Source: an uncultured Verrucomicrobiota bacterium
GTDB taxonomy: Bacteria; Verrucomicrobiota; Verrucomicrobiia; Limisphaerales; UBA9464
Length of the DNA: 52,308 bases
Assembly: GCA_903922605.1 (NCBI GenBank)
Contig: CAIXUG010000004.1
Location: 1 to 52,308 of the forward strand
Direction of reading: 5' to 3'
The notes beneath the pieces were generated by a model that searched no databases, was not told where the DNA came from, and saw nothing but the letters and a program-made list of their open reading frames with translations. The position numbers and the translations under genes are program-made. Below, piece after piece: positions 9,022 to 17,717 of this stretch (within the stretch, counting starts at the first letter, position 1; each line of letters begins with the position of its first letter).

Positions 9022-10842
9022 ATGAAACGCACGCAGCATTGCAACGAACTCCGGCCCGAACACGCCGGGCAGACCGTCACCCTCGTCGGCTGGGTCCATT
9101 CCCGCCGCGATCTCGGTGGCGTCCTCTTCATCGACCTCCGCGACCGTGAGGGCCGAACCCAGACCGTGTTCGATCCCAGCGACCTGCCCAAGGAGGTCTT
9201 CGAGCGCGCGAGCCATCTGCACAGCGAGTCGGTGATCCAGATCACCGGCACGGTGCGCGTCCGCCCCGAAGGCACGCAGAACACCAAGATTCCGACCGGC
9301 CAGATCGAGGTGCTCGTGAAGTCGCTCGAGGTACTGAACGACGCGGCTGTGCTGCCGTTCCCGGTCGATGACCCCGAGCTCGCCAGCAAGGTCAACGAGG
9401 AGATCCGCCTCAAGTACCGCTACCTCGACCTGCGCCGCCCGGAGATGATCCGCAACCTGCGCGTGCGCTCCAAGGTGGCCATCGCCACCCGCAGCTACAT
9501 GGACGGCGAGGGCTTCCTCGAGGTCGAGACGCCCACGCTCTTCAAGTCCACGCCCGAAGGCGCGCGCGAGTTCCTCGTTCCGAACCGCCGCGATCCCGGC
9601 ACTTTCTACGCGCTGCCGCAGTCGCCGCAGCAGTTCAAGCAGATCCTCATGGTCAGCGGCATCGAGCGCTATTTCCAGATCGCCCGCTGCTACCGCGACG
9701 AGGATCTGCGCGCCGACCGCCAGCCCGAGTTTACCCAGGTCGATATCGAGATGTCCTTCATCGACCGCGAGGACATCTACTCGCTTATCGAGGGCCTGCT
9801 GAAGAAGGTCTGGAAGACGGCCCTGAACCTGGACATCCCGACGCCCTTCAAGCGCATCAGCTTCGAGGAGGCGCTCAACCGCTACGGCATCGACAAGCCC
9901 GACACGCGCTTCGGCATGGAGCTGGTGGACTTCACCGAGGAGTTCAAGGGCTCCAAGTTCGGCGTCTTCGGCAACTGCGTCGCGAACGGCGGCGTCATCA
10001 AGGCCATCAACGCCCGCGGCCTCGCCGGCGCCACCCAGGGCCAGCTCGAGACCATGACCGAGACCGCCAAGGGCTTCGGCGCGAAGGGCCTCGCCTACAT
10101 CAAGGTCGAGAAGACCGCGGCCGGCGTGGTCGAGTGGAAGTCGCCCATCGTGAAATTCTTCTCGGACGCCGAGAAGGCCGCGCTGACGGCCAAGCTGGAG
10201 ATCCAGGAGGGCGACCTGATTCTCTTCGCCGCCGACCAGTGGCTCAACGCCTGCGAGATCCTCGGCAAGATCCGGCTCTACTGCGCCGACGTGCTGAAGG
10301 GGCAGGGGAAGCTCACGATCCCGGCCGACCAGTTCAATTTCCTGTGGGTGATCGAATTCCCGCTCCTCGGCTTCGACCGCGAGATGAACCGCTGGTATTC
10401 CAGCCACCATCCCTTCACCGCGCCCGTGGCCGACGACATCCCGCTGCTCAAGACCGATCCCAAGAAGGTCCGCGGCCAGCACTACGACATCGTGGTCAAC
10501 GGCGTCGAACTCGGCGGCGGCTCCATCCGGATCCACCAGCCCGACGTGCAGAAGACGATCTTCGAGGAGCTGCTCCAGATCCCGCCCGACGAGACCCAGA
10601 GCCGCTTCGGTTACATGCTGGAGGCCTTCAAGTACGGCGCCCCTCCGCACGGCGGCATCGCGCTCGGCTTCGATCGCCTCATCGCGATCCTGTGCGGCAC
10701 CACGAGCATCCGCGACGTCATCGCCTTCCCGAAGACGGCCAAGGGCGTGGACCTCATGACCGACAGCCCGAGCACCGTGACCCCGCGCCAGCTCCGCGAC
10801 CTGCACATCGAGGTGAAGGCGGCGGTGAAGAAGGACGCCTAG
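9022..10842 (+). CDS. aspS: Aspartyl-tRNA synthetase
   Basis: 606-residue class II aminoacyl-tRNA synthetase charging tRNA-Asp. The start at MKRTQHC matches the usual bacterial N-terminus; an upstream in-frame ATG at 8977 would add 15 residues of unlikely sequence. Visible are the OB-fold anticodon domain (GWVHSRRDLGG, DLRDREG), the class II core with GFLEVETPTL, motif 2 (RCYRDEDLRADRQPEFTQVD), the bacterial insertion domain (about 285-415), and motif 3 (GIALGFDRL). The residue after RRD is Leu, as in discriminating enzymes such as E. coli's, whereas some non-discriminating enzymes have His there; this only hints at tRNA specificity. The gene lies 95 bp behind the OPT transporter and 18 bp before the CobW-like GTPase. 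Confidence 0.98.
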   Translation: MKRTQHCNELRPEHAGQTVTLVGWVHSRRDLGGVLFIDLRDREGRTQTVFDPSDLPKEVFERASHLHSESVIQITGTVRVRPEGTQNTKIPTGQIEVLVKSLEVLNDAAVLPFPVDDPELASKVNEEIRLKYRYLDLRRPEMIRNLRVRSKVAIATRSYMDGEGFLEVETPTLFKSTPEGAREFLVPNRRDPGTFYALPQSPQQFKQILMVSGIERYFQIARCYRDEDLRADRQPEFTQVDIEMSFIDREDIYSLIEGLLKKVWKTALNLDIPTPFKRISFEEALNRYGIDKPDTRFGMELVDFTEEFKGSKFGVFGNCVANGGVIKAINARGLAGATQGQLETMTETAKGFGAKGLAYIKVEKTAAGVVEWKSPIVKFFSDAEKAALTAKLEIQEGDLILFAADQWLNACEILGKIRLYCADVLKGQGKLTIPADQFNFLWVIEFPLLGFDREMNRWYSSHHPFTAPVADDIPLLKTDPKKVRGQHYDIVVNGVELGGGSIRIHQPDVQKTIFEELLQIPPDETQSRFGYMLEAFKYGAPPHGGIALGFDRLIAILCGTTSIRDVIAFPKTAKGVDLMTDSPSTVTPRQLRDLHIEVKAAVKKDA

Positions 10843-10860
10843 GCGAATCGCCTCGTCTCG

Positions 10861-11874
10861 ATGACGAGGCTTTCAATTCAACCTGTGAACGATCCGGCCG
10901 AGCGCCTTCCCGTCATCCTGCTCACCGGCTTCCTCGGGGCGGGGAAGACCACATTGCTGTTGCGCTGGCTGGCGGAGTCGCCGGCCACGGGCAAGCGGCT
11001 CGGGGTCGTGATGAACGAGTTCGGGGCAGAGAGCGTGGACAGCCAGCTCATCAGCCGGCCCGGACTGCCGCTGGCGCAGGTCAGCGGCGGCTGCATCTGC
11101 TGCGCATCCGACAATGAACTGGGCAATGCCGTGACCAAGCTCGTGAAGGAGGGCGATTGCGACTACCTCGTCGTTGAGACCAGCGGCCTGGCCGACCCGG
11201 ACAACGTCATCGACGTGCTCACCGACACCGAGTTGCTGCCGCAGGTGCGCCTGCAGGCCGTGGTCACGGTCGTGGATGCCCAATGGTACGCCCGTCCCGG
11301 CATTGAGGCCGGCGAACGCGTGTTGGTCCGCAAGCAGGTCCAGTTCGCCCATGTACTCTGCCTCTCCAAGTGCGACCGGCTGGGCGACGCCGAAATCGCC
11401 TTCGTCGAGACGGAGATGAAGCGGCTGAATCCGAACGCCTGGGTCGTGAAGCTGCCGTTCGGCCTGCCCGAACTGGGCGAAATCCTGGCCCGACCGGCCG
11501 CAGCCACCGAAATTCGCGTCGAGAGCGACGAGACGGCCGGGGCAGGGGAACCGCACCTGCACACGACCTACCAGAGCGTGACCTGGCGTTTCCCGGTGCC
11601 GGTGGACCGCTCCAAGTTTGAGGCGTTTCTCAGTGGACTCGACCCGCGCGAAGTTGTCCGGGCGAAGGGCTTCATCCGGTTTGCGAAGCAGCCGGATAAG
11701 CTGCACGTCTTTCAGTCCGTCTTCGGCCACCACTTCATCGAGGAATTTCCTATGAAGCCGAGCCCCGAGACTGTTGCTGTGCTCATCGGCCCGAATCTCG
11801 ACGCGGCAAAATTTCAGGCGCAGCTCCGCACGCTCGTCTTCGGTCCGCAGCGCAGCGGCCTCAAGCTGGGGTGA
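10861..11874 (+). CDS. CobW/COG0523-family metal-chaperone GTPase
   Basis: 337-residue G3E-type GTPase. It shows a P-loop (GFLGAGKTT, residues 23-31), the diagnostic metal-binding motif GGCICC (76-81), a switch/Walker B region ending ETSGLADP (106-113), the guanine-specificity motif SKCD (169-172) and a C-terminal CobW domain. Members insert or deliver metals such as Zn or Co in the cytoplasm; COG0523 proteins are split between cobalamin, nitrile hydratase and zinc homeostasis roles. It lies 73 bp upstream of a cobalamin adenosyltransferase on the same strand, so a cobalt/cobalamin role is a reasonable inference, but zinc cannot be excluded. The ATG at 10861 leaves 16 residues before the G domain; no riboswitch-sized leader is present. 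Confidence 0.9.
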   Translation: MTRLSIQPVNDPAERLPVILLTGFLGAGKTTLLLRWLAESPATGKRLGVVMNEFGAESVDSQLISRPGLPLAQVSGGCICCASDNELGNAVTKLVKEGDCDYLVVETSGLADPDNVIDVLTDTELLPQVRLQAVVTVVDAQWYARPGIEAGERVLVRKQVQFAHVLCLSKCDRLGDAEIAFVETEMKRLNPNAWVVKLPFGLPELGEILARPAAATEIRVESDETAGAGEPHLHTTYQSVTWRFPVPVDRSKFEAFLSGLDPREVVRAKGFIRFAKQPDKLHVFQSVFGHHFIEEFPMKPSPETVAVLIGPNLDAAKFQAQLRTLVFGPQRSGLKLG

Positions 11875-11947
11875 GACGCCCGTTTCCAGGTTCTGGACAC
11901 GCGGCCCGCTTGCCCGTCTCCGGCAAAATCCTCAGGCTGGGTTCCGC

Positions 11948-12484
11948 ATGAGCATCGCCACCCGTACCGGAGACGCCGGCCACACCGGCCTGATGTACAA
12001 CCGCCGCGTCCCCAAGTCGCATCCGCGCGTGGAGGCCTACGGCAGCGTGGATGAACTGAACGCCGCCCTCGGGCTGGCGCGGGCGCACGCCTCAGCGGCT
12101 TTCCTCAAGGACAACCTGCTGCTCATCCAGAAGGATCTGGTGGTGCTGATGGGTGAACTCGCCACCGGGGTGGAAGATCTGGCGCGCTACGTGCAGGACG
12201 GGTTTGAGCTCGTTACGCCGGCGCTCACCGAAAAGCTGGACCGGCTGGTAGCCGAGGTGGAGTCGCAGCAGGTATCGTTCAAGGGCTGGGCCACCCCGGG
12301 CGCAACGGTTGAATCCGCCGCGCTCGATGTGGCGCGCACCACCTGCCGCCGGGCCGAACGACGCGTCGTGGCCGTCCACGAGACCGGACAGTTGCAAAAC
12401 CCGGAAATCATCATCTATCTCAACCGGCTCAGCGACCTGCTCTGGCTGCTGGCCCGCTGGGTGGAAACACGACAGGAACCGTAA
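11948..12484 (+). CDS. PduO-type ATP:cob(I)alamin adenosyltransferase
   Basis: 178 residues, the usual family size. The start MSIATRTGDAGHTGL places the ATP-binding N-terminal motif (TRTGD.G.TGL) at residues 4-14, as in PduO/MMAB enzymes; the longer open frame upstream overlaps the CobW-like gene and is rejected. Other family signatures are YGSVDELNA and the C-terminal RTTCRRAERRVV with ATP/cobalamin-contacting Arg residues. The enzyme transfers the 5'-deoxyadenosyl group from ATP to cob(I)alamin to make coenzyme B12. The preceding CobW-family gene strengthens a cobalamin context. No B12-dependent enzyme is seen in this window. Confidence 0.94.
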   Translation: MSIATRTGDAGHTGLMYNRRVPKSHPRVEAYGSVDELNAALGLARAHASAAFLKDNLLLIQKDLVVLMGELATGVEDLARYVQDGFELVTPALTEKLDRLVAEVESQQVSFKGWATPGATVESAALDVARTTCRRAERRVVAVHETGQLQNPEIIIYLNRLSDLLWLLARWVETRQEP

Positions 12485-12514
12485 GCGACCGGTCTAACCG
12501 ACTCCATTCTTTCA

Positions 12515-12961
12515 ATGTTTACCTACTGTCCACCCAAAGGCAGTTGCTGGGGACATGTCATTCGTCCCAAAGACCCAATTCAGGCGAAGCAGAAGCTGAA
12601 TGCTTTCTTTGAGCTCTATTTTGAGCGGCTGAACCCTGAGTGGAATCCTACCCGACAATTCTCTTTGAGCCTGGGTTGGCGGGCTTCGGTTTTGCCCAAC
12701 CTTGAATCGCCGGAATACCTGGAGCAGAAGGTCCTCTTCATCGTGACCGGCGATCGCGTCATGTTTGTGGGAGGATTGTGGATTCCCATTTCCACGACCG
12801 AGTCCGCCTCTTACGAGTTTCTGGGACGGTTCAGTGCGGACGCGCCCTTCAAAATGAGTCCGAAGCACTTCAAGGTGGGCACCCTTGGCAAGTCTGGCAA
12901 AATGGCATGGCGGAAGCCCGATCCGGACACTGCGGCTCGCTTGCACCAAGCTATAGTGTAA
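12515..12961 (+). CDS. Hypothetical protein
   Basis: 148-residue reading frame starting MFTYCPPKG, 30 bp after the adenosyltransferase gene. I recognise no family. It is soluble, rich in aromatic residues, with alternating hydrophobic patterns (for example VLFIVTGDRVMFVGGLWIP) that suggest a beta-rich fold, and it ends with a basic helical tail. No signal peptide or membrane segment is visible. The opposite strand is also open over almost the same interval (12512-12949), which lowers certainty. The plus frame is preferred because it has an ATG start, an ordinary globular composition and follows co-directional genes. Confidence 0.5.
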   Translation: MFTYCPPKGSCWGHVIRPKDPIQAKQKLNAFFELYFERLNPEWNPTRQFSLSLGWRASVLPNLESPEYLEQKVLFIVTGDRVMFVGGLWIPISTTESASYEFLGRFSADAPFKMSPKHFKVGTLGKSGKMAWRKPDPDTAARLHQAIV

Positions 12962-13024
12962 GACGTTTGAAAACAGTCTGAGAAGTCAGGATGAAAAATG
13001 CCGCCTTCGGGCAACCGCGTGCAA

Positions 13025-14764
13025 TCAGGGCGCGTTCCCCGTTGGAGCCGGATGAGTGAGCTCACTCAGGGCTTCTTTGGCCATTTCATCTGCCGGATTC
13101 ACTTTCAAAGCCGCTTGGAAATGCCGGATCGCCTCCTGCCGGTTGCCGAGATCCATGGCGATCAAGCCGAGGTTTCCGAGGGCCCTGTAGTCGTCCGGGT
13201 TGATCCTCAGGGTCTGCTCAAATTCCTTTCGGGCCTCCTCCAGATGATTGCCCATCCGCAGAACCAGCCCGAGATAGTAATGGCCCTGATCGTTGTCTGG
13301 ATCCGTCGTCACCGTGGAACGGAAATGCCGCTCGGCCTGCTCCACATCTCCGTGACGGCTGAGCAGCACCTTGCCCAGGTCGAGATTCCCCTGCGCATCC
13401 AGCGGATCGCTGGCCAGGCGCAAGCGTGCCCCGGTTTCGCTCAGGCGGATGGAGTGCAGCCGTTGCTCCTCCTCGAACAGCGGCAGGTCTTTCGGATCGC
13501 GCAGAACCAGCTGGAGCCAGAGTTCGGCCATCTCGTCCGAAGTTTGCGGCCCATAGCGCACACGCGTGGGAGGGGTGAGCGACCCGTCCGTGGGGGAGGC
13601 CACCGCAGGATTGTCGTAGCGGTAACGCATCGTCAGCACCGTGCCTTTGGGCAGAAAGAGCGGGCTGACGTATTTGTAATCGCCCTGCCAGTTGAAATTC
13701 CAGCGGGGGATCCGCATGAGCCAGCGCTTGGAGCCGTCGGGCAGGGTGGCCCAGCCCTCCAGGGTGGTGGCGAGACGATGGGCGTGGGGAAGCACCGCCC
13801 ACGCCTCCACGTCGGCCGGCACCGTAAAGGTGTCTTCCACCAGGTAGTCGGTGGCGTGCGGCGGAATATCGATGGCGAAGGACATCAGGCCCAGTTTGAA
13901 CGCGGTGACGCGGGGGGGCTGGTCCGTGAAATAGAGCCCGACCTCGCATTGCACCGACTGGGCGTTGGTGGCGCCGATCAGGTGGAGCGCCAGCACGAGA
14001 TCCGTGTTGGTGCTGAGCAGCCAGGGAAGCTGATCATCGCCGGATGCCCCCTGCTTGCCGGGCTGCCAGGTGAGAAACTGGCCCTGAGGCATCTTCACGT
14101 TGAGGGGCCGCATCGCGAAGCGGTAGCCCGGCTCGCCATCCCGCCCCTCAAAGGAGCGCGACTGTCCGGAACTGTCCACATACACGAAGGCATGGTGCAC
14201 CACCCGGGGGTTGCCGGGGCGAAACTCCACGGCCCGGACGTAGCGTGGCCGGTCCATGGGGGCAGGGACGGTGAAATTGCGATAGATGTCCTTGGAACCT
14301 GCGGGCACCAGAAACGAACGCGACATGCGAACGACCAGATCGGGCTTTCCCCCCTGCCAGCCATCCGTCTGCTCGGGTATTTGAGGAGCATCGGCAGGAT
14401 TGCCCGCCGGCGCCCCCTCATCGGCCCATTGGGACAGAACGTTGATCTCCTGATCGGTCAGGGGCCGGCGGCCACGGAATTCACCGCAGACCGGATCCAC
14501 CAGCCAGGGTGGCATGTGCCGGGCCTGGGTTTCCCGGCGGATCGCTTCGGCATGGGTGGCACTGGGGCCATATTCCAGCAGCGAGAAGGGACCAGGTTGG
14601 CCGGCACGATGACAGGAGGCGCAAGACCTGAGCACCAAGGGCAGGACATCGTGATAGTAAGTCACCTCCGTTCCGCCCGGAGGCGTTTGGACCGTTGCAC
14701 CTTGGGCAATCAGCGCCAAGGTGAAGGCCAAAACATAATGCAACCTCTGTCGTAAACTTATCAA
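13025..14764 (-). CDS. Secreted cytochrome c / copper-monooxygenase-like / TPR protein
   Basis: About 579 residues. The start is uncertain: no ATG occurs in frame near the signal peptide, so TTG at 14764 or TTG seven codons later must be used. A signal peptide (YVLAFTLALIAQGA) is followed by one heme-binding CxxCH motif (CASCH, residues 48-52) in a planctomycete-type cytochrome domain with a downstream RHMPPWLVDP. The middle (about 165-420) resembles the PHM/DBH-like ascorbate-dependent copper monooxygenase fold: VVHHAF, HLIG, PHAHRLA and NFNWQGDY are the expected His-rich and Trp motifs. The C-terminus has three to four TPR units (about 440-570). Family members are periplasmic redox proteins of unknown substrate. 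Confidence 0.85.
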   Translation of the reverse strand: MISLRQRLHYVLAFTLALIAQGATVQTPPGGTEVTYYHDVLPLVLRSCASCHRAGQPGPFSLLEYGPSATHAEAIRRETQARHMPPWLVDPVCGEFRGRRPLTDQEINVLSQWADEGAPAGNPADAPQIPEQTDGWQGGKPDLVVRMSRSFLVPAGSKDIYRNFTVPAPMDRPRYVRAVEFRPGNPRVVHHAFVYVDSSGQSRSFEGRDGEPGYRFAMRPLNVKMPQGQFLTWQPGKQGASGDDQLPWLLSTNTDLVLALHLIGATNAQSVQCEVGLYFTDQPPRVTAFKLGLMSFAIDIPPHATDYLVEDTFTVPADVEAWAVLPHAHRLATTLEGWATLPDGSKRWLMRIPRWNFNWQGDYKYVSPLFLPKGTVLTMRYRYDNPAVASPTDGSLTPPTRVRYGPQTSDEMAELWLQLVLRDPKDLPLFEEEQRLHSIRLSETGARLRLASDPLDAQGNLDLGKVLLSRHGDVEQAERHFRSTVTTDPDNDQGHYYLGLVLRMGNHLEEARKEFEQTLRINPDDYRALGNLGLIAMDLGNRQEAIRHFQAALKVNPADEMAKEALSELTHPAPTGNAP

Positions 14765-14902
14765 GCAGTGGGAGTTCGAAGCCGAACACTAAGCAAGGAC
14801 GCTGCCAGACTGAGCGAAGTTACCTGCGAAATTGACGCCGCTGGAAACGAAACCCCGGATTCCGTTCGTGACAATGCCGGGAGGGCGCGTACAAACGGGG
14901 TC

Positions 14903-15478
14903 ATGCATTCAGGGCGGTTCGCAATCTTAGCCGGCGTGATCTGCTGGCTGGCCGTCCTGGCGGTTGGCTGCCGACCATCAGCCAAGCCGGGTGAAGATCA
15001 GGACTCATCCCTGAGTGCGACCGATGCCAGCGCCTTGGGAGATCTGCTGACGGATGATACGGGCAAGTTCGCCTACCGAATGCCGGCGGGCTGGAGCTCG
15101 GTGAAGATCCCCGGCAACAGCTTCAAGGTTGCCGTGGAGGCGGAACAAAGCGGCTACCGCGCCAACATCCAGGTCAGCCGTGAGGCGGTCCCCCGGCGCT
15201 TCGACCTGTTCGTGGAGGAAAGCCGAAAGAGCCTGCTGAAACTGCAGTCTGGGGCGATGATCCGCGAGGATTCCGCCTTCACGACTTCAGCCGGGGTGGA
15301 AGGGCGGCGCTGGATCGTGAACGTGTTCCAGAATGGGGAGCGGCTCTGGCAGGCCTACTACCTGGTTCCCGGGCCTAACGACGACAAACTGATCGTTACG
15401 ATGACCGCCCGAACGGATCAGGAGCTGCACCTGACCTACGTCAGCGACATCTGCATGAAAACGCTGGTGGTGCGCTGA
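14903..15478 (+). CDS. Putative lipoprotein, PsbP/DcrB-like fold
   Basis: 191 residues from the ATG at 14903; the first 21 residues form a lipoprotein signal peptide (hydrophobic WLAVLAVG before Cys). The upstream extension of the open frame lacks a signal and is not used. After a short polar linker the sequence FAYRMPAGWSSVKIPGNSF, a central helix with an R/K-rich face, and later strands ending with a predicted helix resemble small PsbP/DcrB-type proteins, where a phrase such as YRMPAGW opens the domain. Function is unknown. It diverges from the cytochrome/TPR gene and converges with the DUF2167-like gene (7 bp between stop codons). Confidence 0.75.
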   Translation: MHSGRFAILAGVICWLAVLAVGCRPSAKPGEDQDSSLSATDASALGDLLTDDTGKFAYRMPAGWSSVKIPGNSFKVAVEAEQSGYRANIQVSREAVPRRFDLFVEESRKSLLKLQSGAMIREDSAFTTSAGVEGRRWIVNVFQNGERLWQAYYLVPGPNDDKLIVTMTARTDQELHLTYVSDICMKTLVVR

Positions 15479-15485
15479 ACCACCA

Positions 15486-16442
15486 TCAAGTGGCGGACGG
15501 CGGTTCGTTGGGCGGGATTTTGAAAGTCGTAGTGGGCGGATCGGAAGCGCCATTTTTCCTGGCGAACAGCTTCTTGAAGAACCCGATGACCGCGATCACG
15601 CCGAGCACGAGAAACTTTTTCAGGGCAACGAGCGCGACGAGCAGCCCTTTGAAGAGTCCCAGCTTGGCCGCGACGCCACCGGCCACGAGTGCGGCCAGGC
15701 CATAGGTGGCCACCTTGTCGGAACTGGAGTCGAAGTCGGCGTACCGCTGCCCCGGCTTGAAATCCACCATGGCAAGAATTTCCGGGGTCGCCGCCTCGAT
15801 GTCCTTGAGCCGGGAGATGGGGGCGATGGCGTTCAGGATCAGGACACCTTTCCGCCCCAGCATGCGGAGGTTGTAATTCAGGGTGTTGTCCGGGTTGCCG
15901 CCAAATTTGAGTTCCTTGGCCCAGTAAAGCTTGTGCGTGGCCTGGTCGTACCGGGGCGGCGTGGCCCAGCCGAGCAGTTCGACGGCTGGGTAGCCTTGCT
16001 TGACCCGCTCCTCATTGGCCGCCTTGGCTCCCTTTTGCATCTGCTTCAGCAGATCGTCGTATTTGATGCTGCCGGCATCATCGTCCTTCACGTGGCCGTC
16101 TTCCTCGTACTGCACGACCACCGCCCAGCCATCTTCATCAAGCAGGCTCTGATCGGAGGGATAGATGAGGCCGAGCGGCTTCTCTTTGCCGGGGGGATTG
16201 CCCCAAAGCTTGACGAGCACCTTCTCCGCATCCTCCGGCCCCAGATAGTTGAACTTTTCCGGAATGGTCGCCTTGGCCAGGCCGGAGCGGAGATCTACCT
16301 CGCCATGGCGGGGCTTCAGGCTGGCCAGCAGCTTTTTGATCGCCGCTTTCCGGGCCTCCAGGTCGGTATCGGCGGGTTTGTCCTCGGCGGCTTGGATGGC
16401 AAAAGCCAGCAGCAGGCCTAGCAACAGGCTGAAGGGTTTCAT
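15486..16442 (-). CDS. DUF2167-family membrane protein
   Basis: 318 residues starting MKPFSLLLGLLLAFAIQA, a signal peptide; the frame extends eight codons upstream but MKPF is the natural start. The body has the DUF2167 pattern: GWAVVVQYEEDGHVKDDDA, LLGWATPPRYD, then NYNLRMLGRKGVLILNAI and FKPGQRYADFD. It ends with two or three hydrophobic segments (about 240-295) and a polar tail. Proteins of this family are uncharacterised inner-membrane proteins with a periplasmic domain. It follows the site-2 protease gene by 48 bp on the same strand and may be co-transcribed with it. Confidence 0.85.
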   Translation of the reverse strand: MKPFSLLLGLLLAFAIQAAEDKPADTDLEARKAAIKKLLASLKPRHGEVDLRSGLAKATIPEKFNYLGPEDAEKVLVKLWGNPPGKEKPLGLIYPSDQSLLDEDGWAVVVQYEEDGHVKDDDAGSIKYDDLLKQMQKGAKAANEERVKQGYPAVELLGWATPPRYDQATHKLYWAKELKFGGNPDNTLNYNLRMLGRKGVLILNAIAPISRLKDIEAATPEILAMVDFKPGQRYADFDSSSDKVATYGLAALVAGGVAAKLGLFKGLLVALVALKKFLVLGVIAVIGFFKKLFARKNGASDPPTTTFKIPPNEPPSAT

Positions 16443-16490
16443 GGTTGTGATGGGCTGATTCCGCAATGCGGTCGCTAAAATTAGCGAAGC

Positions 16491-17186
16491 TTAGAAGCCG
16501 AGGCCAAGCAGTTTCAGCGCGCCGGCACGGATCGGGTCGAAGAGTTCTCCAAAAAATTGCCAGGCCAGGAGCAGGCCGATGCCGCTCACCGCCGGATGGT
16601 GCAGCAGTTCGAAATAGCGGGGCATCACGCGTCGCGGGAGCAAGAGCAGGGGCAGGCTTGCCCCATCCAGCGGGGGCAGAGGCAGCAGGTTGAAGCAGGC
16701 GAGCAGCAGGTTCAGGGAGACGGTGATGCTCAACATTGTGGCGGCGAATTCGGTAAGGCCATCCTTTTGCGCCATCACCAGATGGGCCGAGGACCAGGCA
16801 GAACCCTGCTGGAAGAAGTTCCATTCCAGGCCCACGTGCAGGAGCAGCGCGCCCAAGAGCACCAGCAGCAGGTTGGCGGCGGGGCCGGCGAGTGCCATCA
16901 GGGCGGCGCGGGACGGGTTTTTCTGCGCCCAAACTGGATCGTAGGGCGCACTGGCCCAGCCAATGAGCCGCCCGCCCAGCAACCACGAGAGGAGTGGGAC
17001 GACGACCATCCCCCACGGGGCACGCCGGATATGCGGCGTAGGGTCGAGGGAAACCTGCCCACCCCGGGCGGCGGTGTCGTCCCCGAGCTTCCATGCGCTC
17101 CAGGCATGGGCGGCCTCATGCACCGTGGTGGAGCCGAGAAAAACGAGATACCACTTCAGCCCTTCGACCAGATCCGGATTGGTCAT
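16491..17186 (-). CDS. Site-2-type (M50) zinc metallopeptidase
   Basis: 231-residue integral membrane protein starting MTNPDLVEG. The zinc-binding motif HEAAH is at residues 23-27 in the first membrane helix, and the third ligand lies in NLLPLPPLDGAS, the hallmark LDG motif of S2P proteases. AGPAANLL lies between them, as in short S2P-like proteins that lack a PDZ domain. The family cleaves substrates within the membrane; the substrate is unknown here. Its start is 8 bp downstream of the hslR stop, indicating one operon. The frame is open further upstream but that stretch overlaps hslR and is rejected. Confidence 0.9.
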   Translation of the reverse strand: MTNPDLVEGLKWYLVFLGSTTVHEAAHAWSAWKLGDDTAARGGQVSLDPTPHIRRAPWGMVVVPLLSWLLGGRLIGWASAPYDPVWAQKNPSRAALMALAGPAANLLLVLLGALLLHVGLEWNFFQQGSAWSSAHLVMAQKDGLTEFAATMLSITVSLNLLLACFNLLPLPPLDGASLPLLLLPRRVMPRYFELLHHPAVSGIGLLLAWQFFGELFDPIRAGALKLLGLGF

Positions 17187-17194
17187 GCTGCCGG

Positions 17195-17557
17195 TCAGAG
17201 ATTGAAGTGCTCCCAGTCGCGGCGGTCGCGCTTGGTCGGCCGACCGGCCCCGCGCGGACGCAGGCCGGGGGAGGTGAGGGCCGCTTCCCGGGCCCGGGCG
17301 AGCTCTTCTGGCGGCGTGAGGTCTTCGGCGTACAGCGGCACCAGCTTGGCCCCGACGCGGGCGGTCGGTGAGCCGAGCACCTTGTACGTGCGGCACAAAG
17401 CCCCAACCTGGGCGGTGACGAGTTCGCCGGGACGCACGGTGTGCGCCGGTTTGCTCACCGCACCGCCGACCTTTACATGGCCGCTGCGGATGGCGGTGAC
17501 GGCCAGACTGCGGGTGTGATAAAGGCGCACGGCCCAAAGCCATTGATCGAGGCGCAT
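17195..17557 (-). CDS. hslR: Hsp15-like S4-domain RNA-binding protein
   Basis: 120 residues. An S4 domain fills residues 1-65 (MRLDQWLWAVRLYHTRSLA, SGHVKVGG, KPAHTVRPG) and the C-terminus ends with GRPTKRDRRDWEHF, the characteristic basic tail of Hsp15 proteins. Hsp15 recycles stalled 50S subunits that still carry a nascent chain. The start MRLDQ is chosen over an in-frame start 34 codons upstream because the S4 domain begins there. It is the first gene of a likely operon with the M50 protease. Confidence 0.9.
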   Translation of the reverse strand: MRLDQWLWAVRLYHTRSLAVTAIRSGHVKVGGAVSKPAHTVRPGELVTAQVGALCRTYKVLGSPTARVGAKLVPLYAEDLTPPEELARAREAALTSPGLRPRGAGRPTKRDRRDWEHFNL

Positions 17558-17717
17558 GGGGAATCGGGTGGGAAGTTCAGTTGACGGTGGCGGCGGTTTG
17601 TAAGGGCGGGCGGAACGGCGGGCAAGCGGCATTGGGTGATGCCCAAGATGGGGCAGCAATTTGTAACCGACTTTCGGCCCCCATTTTTCCCAAAGTCGTG
17701 GGCATGACTCCGGATGT

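Noticed and set aside
9001-10806. 601-codon open frame antisense to aspS
   Set aside because: Composition is Ala/Leu/Gly/Asp-rich and repetitive, as expected opposite a GC-rich conserved gene; aspS on the other strand has full-length family motifs.
10843-10860. Cobalamin riboswitch before the CobW gene
   Set aside because: Only 18 bases separate it from aspS, too short for a riboswitch.
12512-12949. Open frame antisense to the 148-residue hypothetical protein
   Set aside because: Plus-strand frame has an ATG start and a globular composition and follows the co-directional genes, though neither is certain.
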